NCBI GenBank assembly: GCA_017941085.1
Contig: JAGAXF010000025.1
Coordinates: forward strand, 1-37,889
Reading direction: 5' to 3'
Length of the DNA: 37,889 nt
From: Bacillota bacterium
GTDB lineage: Bacteria; Bacillota; Clostridia; Peptostreptococcales; Anaerovoracaceae
Part shown: positions 23,556 through 31,986 of the stretch, in pieces
Numbering within the stretch: the stretch's first letter is position 1
How the letters are laid out: every line of letters starts with the position of its first letter
Translations under genes and position numbers: made by a program
The notes under the pieces: generated by a model
What the model was told of the DNA's origin: nothing
What the model saw: only the letters and a program-made list of their open reading frames with translations
The model's database searches: none

Positions 23556-24809
23556 ATGAAGTGGAAGATGAAAGATAAAGAATTAAATATACTTAGAAAA
23601 AGGCTTAAAAGCCTTACCATATTTGGAGATTTTGGTGCATCCATTATTCCTGAAGGCATATATGAACTTCTTTATGCCCTGGAGGAAGGAATGGAAGCCG
23701 ACTCTCTCATTGAAATCTATAGCCTTCTTACGGAGGAAATATATAGAGCCGGGGGAGACCTGGGATTAGTCATAAGAGAGGAAATTGATTCCGGGGACAA
23801 TATTTACGTGGAAAAATATCTTCAGGACTCTCTTACTCCGGAAATGGAAAAGGCCCTGGAACAGGATTTATCAACCCTTCAAAGCCTATCAAAGTTGGAA
23901 TCCAAGGATCTTATTAAGGCCATGGCTCCCTATATTTCAGATATTGATAAACTAGGCCTTCCTTCCTGGAAAAATACCAAAATAAACTGTAAGGAACGTT
24001 TCCGCAAAATGTTAAAGACCGTAGGAACAGATGGTTATGGCATTTACTCAAAGGGCATAATGTTTAAGATTGAGGATGACCAGCCGGTTCCCGTATTAAA
24101 TGCGGACTACCAAACAGTGGATAAGCTCTATGAATATGAAAGAGAAAGAAGGCTGGTATTAAAGAATACAGAGGCCTTGGCAAATGGTAAGGTGGCCAGC
24201 AATGTACTTCTATATGGAGACGCAGGTACAGGTAAATCCACTACAGTTAAAGCTGCAGCAGCATATTACGGCAAGAAGGGTGTTAGATTAATAGAGTTTA
24301 GAAAGGATCAGGTTTCCTTGATTCCCCAAATTGCAGAAACCTTGGCTCATTCACCTCTTAAGTTTATATTCTTTATCGATGATCTTACCTTCTCCAGTAA
24401 CGACCAGGACTATTATGCCTTAAAGGGCATTCTGGAGGGTAATGTAAGCGGTACTGCTCCCAATATTCTGATATATGCCACCAGCAACAGAAGACATTTG
24501 ATTAAAGAAAGCAGGTCCGAAAGGGAGGGAGATGATATTCATCTAAACGATACCCTTCAGGAAACCTTAAGCCTATCCTCCAGATTCGGACTTACCATTA
24601 CCTTTGGCAAGCCGGAAAAGGACACTTATCTTTCCATAGTTGAAAAACTTGCTTTGGAGCAGGGATTAATAAGCAAAAAAGACAGGAATTATGATAAAAA
24701 ACTGGAGGAATTGTTCTCCGCTGCAGAGGCCTTTGCCATAAGAGTAAACGGCAGAAGTCCCAGGTCTGCAAAGCAGTTTGTGGTACTTGCAGGAAACAAT
24801 ATAAATTAA
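23556..24809 (+). CDS. DUF815-family AAA+ ATPase
   Basis: A 417-residue protein with an N-terminal helical region of no clear function and a AAA+ module from about residue 205. Walker A is GDAGTGKS (221-228), Walker B is FFIDDLTF, and a sensor-like YATSNRRHL and an arginine-bearing SSRFGLTITF follow. This is the DUF815 family, common in Firmicutes and of unknown physiological role. The ATG at 23556 lacks a good SD; the in-frame ATG at 23568, after GTGGAAG, is an alternative. It follows ilvE by 54 bp and ends at a strong terminator, so it may be the last gene of the ilv transcript, although nothing links it to amino acid synthesis. Confidence 0.85.
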   Translation: MKWKMKDKELNILRKRLKSLTIFGDFGASIIPEGIYELLYALEEGMEADSLIEIYSLLTEEIYRAGGDLGLVIREEIDSGDNIYVEKYLQDSLTPEMEKALEQDLSTLQSLSKLESKDLIKAMAPYISDIDKLGLPSWKNTKINCKERFRKMLKTVGTDGYGIYSKGIMFKIEDDQPVPVLNADYQTVDKLYEYERERRLVLKNTEALANGKVASNVLLYGDAGTGKSTTVKAAAAYYGKKGVRLIEFRKDQVSLIPQIAETLAHSPLKFIFFIDDLTFSSNDQDYYALKGILEGNVSGTAPNILIYATSNRRHLIKESRSEREGDDIHLNDTLQETLSLSSRFGLTITFGKPEKDTYLSIVEKLALEQGLISKKDRNYDKKLEELFSAAEAFAIRVNGRSPRSAKQFVVLAGNNIN

Positions 24810-24810
24810 T

Positions 24811-24854
24811 CACAATATATTGTGGTTTTCAGGGCGAAACGCCCTGTTTTTTTT
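24811..24854 (+). terminator. Intrinsic terminator after the DUF815 gene
   Basis: CAGGGCG (24830-24836) and CGCCCTG (24840-24846) form a 7-bp GC-rich stem with an AAA loop, followed by eight T residues. Just before it is a perfect 14-bp palindrome, CACAATA/TATTGTG (24811-24824), that may fold as a second hairpin. Together they close the ilv-DUF815 transcription unit. Confidence 0.88.
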
Positions 24855-24865
24855 GCTTATTTTGC

Positions 24866-24894
24866 TTGAATTCACAAGGCTTTTAGGCTATTAT
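24866..24894 (+). promoter_or_regulatory. valS promoter
   Basis: TTGAAT (24866-24871), a 17-bp spacer and TATTAT (24889-24894) give a reasonable sigma-A promoter immediately after the terminator. The predicted leader is only ~53 nt, too short for the T-box riboswitch often found before valS in Firmicutes. Confidence 0.65.
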
Positions 24895-24953
24895 AGTATT
24901 TGTATATCTATGTCATTTTGCGTGCAAAAAATAAATATATTAAGGAAATAATC

Positions 24954-27647
24954 ATGGAACAGAATTTAGCAAAAAACTACAATCCAAAAGAGTTTGAAGA
25001 TCGTATTTATGAAATGTGGGAAACCACAGGAGCCTTTAAGGCAGAAAGGGACCCCAATAATACTCCCTTTACAATAGTCATGCCTCCACCCAATATAACG
25101 GGACAGCTTCATATGGGTCATGCCCTGGATCATACTCTTCAGGATGTATTAACCAGATATAAAAGGCTACAGGGTTATTCAACCCTTTGGCTTCCCGGAT
25201 CCGACCATGCCAGCATTGCCACAGAGGTTAAGGTGGTTCAAAAGCTGAGAGAGGAAGAGGGCCTGGAAAAGGAAGACCTGGGTAGAGAGAAGTTCCTGGA
25301 AAAGGTTTGGGACTGGAAAAGGGAATACGGCGGAAGAATTACCAAGCAGTGCAGAAAGCTGGGAGATTCCTGTGACTGGTCCAGAGAAAGATTTACCATG
25401 GATGAGGGCTGCAACAAGGCAGTTCGCCATTTCTTTGTGGACCTTTATAACAAGGGCCTTATTTATCGAGGCAACAGATTGATAAACTGGTGTCCCCAGT
25501 GCAAAACATCTCTTTCCGACGCTGAGGTTGAGCATGAGGACAAGCAGGGCAAATATTGGTATTTCCGTTATCCTGCCGCATCTTCTGATGGTAAGGACAT
25601 GGTGGTGGCAACTTCCAGACCTGAAACCATGTTTGGAGATGTGGCCATTGCTGTTCATCCTGATGATGAAAGATATAAGGATTTGATCGGAACTAAGGTA
25701 ATTCTTCCCTTGGTTGGGAGAGAAATCCCTATTATTTCCGATGAATATCCAGACCCGGAAAAGGGAACCGGTGCAGTTAAGATTACTCCGGCCCATGACC
25801 CCAATGACTTTGAAGTGGGACAAAGAGCAGGATTGGAAAGTCTTTGCTGCATAAACGAGGATGCCACCATGAATGAAATGGCCGGAAAATATGCCGGCAT
25901 GGATCGCTATGAATGCCGCAAAGCCTGGGTTAAAGACCTGGAGGAAGGTGGCTATCTGGTAAAAGAAGAAGAGATGGTAATTCCTGTAGGGGAATGCTAT
26001 CGCTGTCATACCGTAATTGAGCCTATGCTGTCGGATCAGTGGTTTGTAAGGATGACGGAATTGGCAAAGCCGGCTATTGAAACTGTTAAATCCGGTGAAA
26101 CCATCTTTGTTCCCGATAGATTTGACAAGGTTTATTATCACTGGATGGAAGACATAAAGGATTGGTGTATATCCCGTCAGCTTTGGTGGGGCCACAGAAT
26201 TCCTGCCTGGTACTGCCAGGATTGCGGAGAGATCATCGTTGCTGAGGAAGATCCCCACAGCTGTCCCAAATGTGGTTCGACTAAATTAAATCAGGAGGAA
26301 GATGTATTAGACACCTGGTTCTCTTCTGCTCTCTGGCCTTTCTCAACCATGGGCTGGCCGGAAACAACAGAGGACCTGGAGTACTTCTATCCCACCAGCG
26401 TTCTTGTTACAGGCTATGACATTATTTTCTTCTGGGTAGCAAGAATGATCTTCTCCGGATTGGCCATGACTAATAAATCTCCCTTTAAGTATGTCTATTA
26501 CCACGGATTGGTAAGGGATGCCCAGGGACGTAAGATGAGTAAGTCCTTAAACAACGGCATCGATCCTTTGGATATGATTGAGCAGTATGGCGCCGATGCC
26601 TTAAGATTCATGCTTTCCACGGGAATAACCCCTGGGAATGACATGAGATTCACTACGGAGAAAATCGAGGCTGCCAGAAACTTTGCCAACAAACTTTGGA
26701 ATGCTTCAAGATTTGTAATCATGAATATCAAAGACCAAGAGGGAAGTTTCCTGGACTTTGCTTCTGAGGAAGAACTCTTTGGCTCATATTTAAGCAAGCT
26801 AACATCCGAGGACAAATGGATAATCGACAAGCTAATGGAAGGCGTAAGCTATATTGATACCGCCATGGATAGATTCGATCTAGCTTTGGCAGGACAAAGA
26901 GTCTATGAACTTATTTGGAATGAGTTCTGCGACTGGTACATAGAATTTGTAAAGAAAAGACTTTGGAGTGAGGACGAAGAGGATAAGAAGGTGGCAAGGG
27001 GAGTTCTGATTTATGCCATTAAATCACTTCTCAAACTACTTCATCCCTTTATGCCTTTTATTACAGAAGAAATCTGGGGCTTCCTGCCAAAGTCACAGGA
27101 AGAGCCAACCCTCATAAACTCCGCCTGGCCTAAATACAGCGATGATAAACGCTTCCCTGAAGATGCAGGGAATGTGGAGCTGGCCATGGAAACCATTAGA
27201 GCCATTAGAAATATAAGAGCGGAAGCTGACGCACAGCCCGGTAAAAAGCTCACAGCAACCATCGTCCTTCCCAATGAATTAAAAGAGAAATTCCTGGTGG
27301 AGGAAAGCTCCATTAAGGACCTGGGAGGACTGACGGAAATCAACTTTAAAGAAACCAAGGATGACCTTCCCAAGGATGCCATGACTGCTGTAATCAGCGG
27401 TGCTGAAATCTTTGTTCCCATGGAAGAACTAATCGACTTTAAGGCAGAAGAGGAGAGACTCACGAAGGAATTAAAGAGATTAGAAGGAGAAGTTAAACGA
27501 GCAGAAGGCAAGCTTTCCAATGAAGGCTTTGTAAACAAGGCTCCGGCCAAGCTAATTGAAGAAGAAAAAGCAAAGCTGGAGGACTACAAGGATATGCTGT
27601 CTAAGGTGGAAGAACGTTTAACCATCATCAAGGAGAAGCTTAACTAA
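24954..27647 (+). CDS. valS: Valyl-tRNA synthetase
   Basis: An 897-residue class I synthetase charging tRNA-Val. The nucleotide-binding motifs are HMGH (in PPNITGQLHMGHALDH) and KMSKS (in GRKMSKSLNNGIDP). The editing (CP1) domain is present, with TSRPETMFGDVA. A Cys-rich zinc-like insert (CQDCG, then CPKCG) precedes LDTWFSSALWPFSTMGWP. The C-terminus ends in the Val-specific coiled-coil arm (~830-897). ATG 24954 is chosen over an upstream TTG because AAGGAA lies 6 bp before it and the N-terminus matches the family. It has its own promoter. Confidence 0.96.
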   Translation: MEQNLAKNYNPKEFEDRIYEMWETTGAFKAERDPNNTPFTIVMPPPNITGQLHMGHALDHTLQDVLTRYKRLQGYSTLWLPGSDHASIATEVKVVQKLREEEGLEKEDLGREKFLEKVWDWKREYGGRITKQCRKLGDSCDWSRERFTMDEGCNKAVRHFFVDLYNKGLIYRGNRLINWCPQCKTSLSDAEVEHEDKQGKYWYFRYPAASSDGKDMVVATSRPETMFGDVAIAVHPDDERYKDLIGTKVILPLVGREIPIISDEYPDPEKGTGAVKITPAHDPNDFEVGQRAGLESLCCINEDATMNEMAGKYAGMDRYECRKAWVKDLEEGGYLVKEEEMVIPVGECYRCHTVIEPMLSDQWFVRMTELAKPAIETVKSGETIFVPDRFDKVYYHWMEDIKDWCISRQLWWGHRIPAWYCQDCGEIIVAEEDPHSCPKCGSTKLNQEEDVLDTWFSSALWPFSTMGWPETTEDLEYFYPTSVLVTGYDIIFFWVARMIFSGLAMTNKSPFKYVYYHGLVRDAQGRKMSKSLNNGIDPLDMIEQYGADALRFMLSTGITPGNDMRFTTEKIEAARNFANKLWNASRFVIMNIKDQEGSFLDFASEEELFGSYLSKLTSEDKWIIDKLMEGVSYIDTAMDRFDLALAGQRVYELIWNEFCDWYIEFVKKRLWSEDEEDKKVARGVLIYAIKSLLKLLHPFMPFITEEIWGFLPKSQEEPTLINSAWPKYSDDKRFPEDAGNVELAMETIRAIRNIRAEADAQPGKKLTATIVLPNELKEKFLVEESSIKDLGGLTEINFKETKDDLPKDAMTAVISGAEIFVPMEELIDFKAEEERLTKELKRLEGEVKRAEGKLSNEGFVNKAPAKLIEEEKAKLEDYKDMLSKVEERLTIIKEKLN

Positions 27648-27658
27648 GAGGTGAAGAG

Positions 27659-28567
27659 ATGGCTAGTTCCTTTAAGAAGGTAATAATGCTATATAATCCT
27701 ACCTCCGGAAATGGTTTGTTTAAAAGCAATCTGGACAGGATTATAGAAAAATATGAGATGGCAGGAAAGGTTGTGGTGCCTATTCGTTCCTACGGTCCCA
27801 TATCAATAGATGATTTCCTGGCCTCCTTGGACAAGGACACCTATCAGGATGAGTACAGCCAAATCCTGGCGGCAGGTGGTGATGGAACTCTTAACTACTG
27901 TGTAAATGCTATGGTTAAGAATGATATAGACCTTCCTATTACCATACTTCCTGCGGGAACTGCCAATGACTTTGCTTATTATTTTAATATACCGAGTGAA
28001 ATAGATGCCATGGTGGATATTGGCCTAGGCGAGCATTATACCTATGCGGACCTGGGGGTAGTCAACGGAAAATACTTTATAAATGTGGCAGCTATAGGAC
28101 AGGTGGTAGACGTAAGCCAGAAGACGGATCCCACCATGAAAAATACATTGGGAGTTCTGGCCTACTATCTAAAGGCACTTACGGAATTCCCCAACCTAAA
28201 ACCCATCCCGGTTAAACTAACAACTCCGGAAAAGGTTTATCAGGAGGATATGTATTTTATGGTGGTTATGAACGGCAAGTCTGCCGGTGGTTTAAAAATG
28301 GTATCTCCTGAATCGGAAATCAATGACGGCAAATTGGACGTAATGCTATTTAGAGAAATACCCGCCCTGGAAATGCCTGCCTTCTTCATGAAGGTTCTTC
28401 AGGGCACTCATATAAAGAGTAAGTATGTACTTCACTTTAAAACCGACAAACTGCTTTTGGAATCGGATCATGAGCTGCCTACAGATGTAGATGGAGAGCA
28501 TGGAGTAATGCTTCCCATGGATTTCTCCGTAATACACAACAGACTGAGAATATCCACTAAGGAATAG
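27659..28567 (+). CDS. Diacylglycerol kinase catalytic-domain lipid kinase (YegS/DagK family)
   Basis: A 302-residue cytoplasmic or peripheral membrane kinase. NPTSGNG (13-19), the ATP-binding GGDGT (73-77) and LPAGTANDFAYYF are the family signatures; the C-terminal half is the beta-sandwich that completes the lipid site. The family phosphorylates diacylglycerol or related lipids, and this member's substrate is not evident. SD GAGGTG precedes ATG 27659, 11 bp after valS, so it is probably co-transcribed. Confidence 0.88.
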   Translation: MASSFKKVIMLYNPTSGNGLFKSNLDRIIEKYEMAGKVVVPIRSYGPISIDDFLASLDKDTYQDEYSQILAAGGDGTLNYCVNAMVKNDIDLPITILPAGTANDFAYYFNIPSEIDAMVDIGLGEHYTYADLGVVNGKYFINVAAIGQVVDVSQKTDPTMKNTLGVLAYYLKALTEFPNLKPIPVKLTTPEKVYQEDMYFMVVMNGKSAGGLKMVSPESEINDGKLDVMLFREIPALEMPAFFMKVLQGTHIKSKYVLHFKTDKLLLESDHELPTDVDGEHGVMLPMDFSVIHNRLRISTKE

Positions 28568-28589
28568 CTTCCCCTAAAGAGGTTTACTG

Positions 28590-29033
28590 ATGGATGAGAA
28601 ATATGAAATAGTTGTTACCGAAGAATACGAAAGATTGGTTAAGTTCTTTGTGGAAAACCAATTGGAATTCGATGGTGACGAAGAGGTGGATACAGATATT
28701 ATTCGCTGCTATAAAATCGAGGATAACGAGGGAAGTCTAATTGGAGCAGCGGTTCTGGCAAAACGAGAAGAAAAATATATTGTGGATGGAATTGCGGTTC
28801 ATAATGACTATCGCAAGGAAGGCCTGGGGAAAAAGCTTCTTGATAGATTGATCAAGGATACTAAAGACCTGGGAGGAAATGAAATATATCTGGTTGCCAG
28901 AGCCCCGGGCTTCTTTAGAACTCAGGGATTCAGCAATGTTAATCCGGACAGTGCACCTAATTTCTTTGAGTGTAAATACTGTCCTCAATATAAAGTAAGT
29001 TGTCACCCGGAGATAATGAACATTTTAATTTAA
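28590..29033 (+). CDS. GNAT-family N-acetyltransferase
   Basis: A 147-residue single-domain GNAT. The acetyl-CoA pyrophosphate loop is in VHNDYRKEGLGKKLLDRLIKD (the RKEGLGKKLL part matches Q/RxxGxG/A). The late 'GFFRTQGF' resembles the usual YEKxGF strand. The C-terminus ECKYCPQYKVSCHPEIM has three Cys in a CxxC...C pattern, seen in some clostridial GNATs. The acceptor is unknown. SD AGAGGT; 22 bp after the lipid kinase and 13 bp before glyA. Confidence 0.82.
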   Translation: MDEKYEIVVTEEYERLVKFFVENQLEFDGDEEVDTDIIRCYKIEDNEGSLIGAAVLAKREEKYIVDGIAVHNDYRKEGLGKKLLDRLIKDTKDLGGNEIYLVARAPGFFRTQGFSNVNPDSAPNFFECKYCPQYKVSCHPEIMNILI

Positions 29034-29046
29034 AAAGGAGAAGGCC

Positions 29047-30279
29047 ATGTTTAATAGAGATGGTAAAGATGACAATCAGTACAATGTAAACAACTATGAG
29101 TTCATCAAAAAGTATTCACCTGAGGTAGGAGGCTTTATAGAGGCGGAATACAAAAGACAGCAAAGCAATGTTGAGCTTATAGCTTCAGAGAACTACTGCT
29201 CCGAGGCAGTTCTTGCAGCCAACGGTAGCTGCTTCTCATGGAAGTATGCGGAAGGATATCCCTACGTAAGAGAAACAGGGAATAAAGGAAGATACTACGG
29301 TGGTACAGCCCATGTTGATGCATTGGAAGAATATGCCTGCAATAAATGGAGAGAAGTATTCAATACTGATTATCACGTAAACGTTCAGCCCCACAGTGGC
29401 TCCCAAGCCAACTTTGCTGCCTTTAAAGCAATCCTTGAACCGGGAGATACAATCCTATCCATGTCTCTGGACAATGGTGGACATCTTACTCATGGATCCA
29501 GCGTAAACTTCAGCGGCAAGCTATATGACATTCATTTCTATGATGTGGATGAATCAGGTCATATAGATATGGCTGATGTGGAGAAGAAGGCCAAGGAGCT
29601 TAATCCAAAACTAATTCTTGCAGGAGCCTCTGCCTATGCCAGGATAATTGACTTTGAAGCCTTCAGCAAAATAGCAAAGGAAGTGGGAGCATACTTTATG
29701 GTGGATATGGCCCATATCGGTGGACTTATTGCCGGTGGTGCTCATCCAACACCCTTTGGTTTTGCAGATATAATTACCACCACAACCCATAAGACCTTAA
29801 GAGGTCCCAGAGGTGGATTGATCTTTGCAAGACAGGATCTGGCCAAGAAGATAGACAGTGCAGTATTCCCTTATGCTCAGGGAGGCCCCTTGGTTCATGT
29901 TATTGCGGCAAAGGCAATTTGCGCAGAGGAAGCTCTTAAACCGGAATTCAAGGAATATATACAGCAGGTTGTAAAGAATTGCGCAGCCTTTGCTGATGAA
30001 TTCATTAAATTGGGATATAAGATTGTAACCGGTGGAACCGAAAACCATCTATTCCTTTTGGACCTTTCCGATAAGCCTTTTAGCGGAAGAGAACTTCAGG
30101 AAAAGTTAGAGGAACACAATATCACTCTTAACAAAAACATGGTTCCGGGAGACCAGCGCTCTCCCAAGGAAACCAGTGGCGTTAGAATCGGAACTGCACC
30201 AATGACCACCAGAGGTTACAAAGAAGAAGACTTCCGTGAAGTGGCTAGAAGAATCGATGAAATAATTAAAACCATGTAG
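29047..30279 (+). CDS. glyA: Serine hydroxymethyltransferase
   Basis: A 410-residue PLP enzyme interconverting serine and glycine with tetrahydrofolate, the main one-carbon source. The PLP lysine is Lys249 in TTTTHKTLRGPRGG, with conserved ELIASENY, QPHSGSQAN and DMAHIGGLIAGG. Two features are unusual. In KYAEGYPYVRETGNKGRYYGG about seven residues are inserted where most SHMTs read KYAEGYPGKRYYGG. And LAGASAYARIID replaces the common AGxSAYxRxID with little change. Still a convincing SHMT. SD AAGGAG before ATG 29047. Confidence 0.94.
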   Translation: MFNRDGKDDNQYNVNNYEFIKKYSPEVGGFIEAEYKRQQSNVELIASENYCSEAVLAANGSCFSWKYAEGYPYVRETGNKGRYYGGTAHVDALEEYACNKWREVFNTDYHVNVQPHSGSQANFAAFKAILEPGDTILSMSLDNGGHLTHGSSVNFSGKLYDIHFYDVDESGHIDMADVEKKAKELNPKLILAGASAYARIIDFEAFSKIAKEVGAYFMVDMAHIGGLIAGGAHPTPFGFADIITTTTHKTLRGPRGGLIFARQDLAKKIDSAVFPYAQGGPLVHVIAAKAICAEEALKPEFKEYIQQVVKNCAAFADEFIKLGYKIVTGGTENHLFLLDLSDKPFSGRELQEKLEEHNITLNKNMVPGDQRSPKETSGVRIGTAPMTTRGYKEEDFREVARRIDEIIKTM

Positions 30280-30292
30280 GTATTGAATCGAA

Positions 30293-31297
30293 ATGAGAAT
30301 ATTATTGGATGGAATGGGTGGAGACAATGCCCCTGAGGCCATAATTCAGGGAGCAGTCTCTGCACAAAAACTAATTGATCATGAAATCATCGTAATAGGA
30401 CAAGAAGATGTGATTCTTCCCGCCAAAAAAAAACACGGCGGGAAGAAGCTTGGCTTTGTTCCGGCTTCAGAAGTAATATCCAATGACGACGCTCCCGTAA
30501 AAGCAGTTCGTTCCAAAAAGGATTCATCCATTGTAAAGGGAATAGAATTGGTAAAGAATGGAGAAGCAGATGTGTTTATTTCTGCCGGAAGCACAGGAGC
30601 CCTTATGGCAGGAGGTCTCTTTATACTTGGAAGAATTCAAGGTATAGATAGGCCCAGTCTTGCCACGGTTTATCCCGTAATAGGTCAGGAACCTTCTCTG
30701 CTAATTGATGCAGGAGCCAATGCCGAGTGCAAGCCTAATAATCTACTGGAGTTTGCCACCATGGGTTCTATCTACATGGAAAAGGTTATGGGGAGAAAGA
30801 ATCCAAGGGTAGGCCTGGTGAATAACGGAGCAGAAGAGCATAAGGGAACCACCCTTACCAAGGCGGCCCATGAACTTTTGTCCAGGAGTCCCATTAACTT
30901 CATAGGAAATGTTGAGACCAGAGACCTTCCCAATGGAGTATGCGATGTAATAGTTACCGATGGTTTTACAGGTAATGCTCTTTTAAAACTAACTGAAGGA
31001 ATGGGCCTAATGGTTCTAAGAGAACTTAAAAAGAGGTTTACCAAAAACGGTTTAACCAAGATGGGTTCTTTGTTCCTGGGAAAGGAATTGGTAAACATCA
31101 AGTCTGAATTCAATTATGTTGAATATGGTGGTGCCCCAATTCTGGGAGTTAAAGGAGCCATCCTTAAGATGCATGGTTCCTCGGATAAAATCGCGGTGGA
31201 AAAAACCATACTTAAGGCGATTCCTTATGTGGAAAACAATGTGGTGGACGTGATACAGAACTCTACAGTAGAAATTGAGGAAATCGTTCAGAGTTAA
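30293..31297 (+). CDS. plsX: Phosphate acyltransferase PlsX
   Basis: A 334-residue enzyme making acyl-phosphate from acyl-ACP for phospholipid synthesis, peripheral to the membrane. The N-terminal MRILLDGMGGDNAPEAI, SAGSTGALMAGG and the VVTDGFTGNALLK region are typical. It follows glyA by 13 bp with only a weak SD (TAGGT). In many Firmicutes plsX is followed by fabD/fabG/acpP before rnc. Here rnc starts 8 bp after plsX, so no acyl-carrier gene is at this locus. Confidence 0.95.
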   Translation: MRILLDGMGGDNAPEAIIQGAVSAQKLIDHEIIVIGQEDVILPAKKKHGGKKLGFVPASEVISNDDAPVKAVRSKKDSSIVKGIELVKNGEADVFISAGSTGALMAGGLFILGRIQGIDRPSLATVYPVIGQEPSLLIDAGANAECKPNNLLEFATMGSIYMEKVMGRKNPRVGLVNNGAEEHKGTTLTKAAHELLSRSPINFIGNVETRDLPNGVCDVIVTDGFTGNALLKLTEGMGLMVLRELKKRFTKNGLTKMGSLFLGKELVNIKSEFNYVEYGGAPILGVKGAILKMHGSSDKIAVEKTILKAIPYVENNVVDVIQNSTVEIEEIVQS

Positions 31298-31305
31298 ATG
31301 AATAT

Positions 31306-31986
31306 ATGGAAGAGATACTAGGTTACAAGTTTAATAATCCCCAGCTTCTTACAGAGGCTCTTACCCACAGCTCCTATGGAACCACAGATGAGGAAGGGGT
31401 AAGGATAGACAACGAGAAGTTGGAATTTATTGGAGACGCCTTTTTGGATGCCATAGTTGGAGTGGAAATATATAATGCCATGCCGGCGGAAGCCAAGGAG
31501 GGAGATCTAACAAAGATGAGGGCTCAGGTAGTCTGTGAAAGATCCCTGGCTCAGGTAGGTAAGGAACTGGACATAGGCTCTCATCTGTATATGGGTATAG
31601 GTGAAGAAAAAACCGGCGGTAGGGAAAAGGAATCCTTAATAGCCGATGCAGTTGAAGCCTTAATAGGTGCCATATATATGGATGGCGGATATGCCGCTGC
31701 TGCTGACTTTGTTAAAGACAAGTTCAAATCCTTAATCAGCGCCTCCCTTCAAGGGAAATTGGTACAGGATTACAAAACAGAAATACAGGAACAGGTTCAA
31801 AAGGCAGGAAAATCCATTAAATACATAGTGGACAGAACAGAAGGACCGGACCACGACAAGGTTTTCTACATTCGTTTGGAAATCGACGGAGAACCCGTGT
31901 CCTATGGAGTTGGAAAGAGTAAAAAAGAGGCCCAGCAAATGGCGGCCCATAAATTAATAGAGAAAGGCATAGAGAATGTACTTTAA
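31306..31986 (+). CDS. rnc: Ribonuclease III
   Basis: A 226-residue double-strand-specific endonuclease for rRNA and mRNA processing. The signature KLEFIGDAFLD gives Glu40 and Asp44, and Asp114 with Glu117 (ADAVEALIGAIY) complete the metal site. Residues ~150-225 form the dsRNA-binding domain, ending KSKKEAQQMAAHKLIE. The signature has FIGDAF where FLGDAV is more usual. There is no obvious SD, so translation may be coupled to plsX. It overlaps smc by 11 bp. Confidence 0.95.
   Translation: MEEILGYKFNNPQLLTEALTHSSYGTTDEEGVRIDNEKLEFIGDAFLDAIVGVEIYNAMPAEAKEGDLTKMRAQVVCERSLAQVGKELDIGSHLYMGIGEEKTGGREKESLIADAVEALIGAIYMDGGYAAAADFVKDKFKSLISASLQGKLVQDYKTEIQEQVQKAGKSIKYIVDRTEGPDHDKVFYIRLEIDGEPVSYGVGKSKKEAQQMAAHKLIEKGIENVL

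Noticed and set aside
25179..26258. Long minus-strand open frame opposite valS
   Set aside because: It mirrors the coding strand of a clearly functional valS and has no family resemblance.
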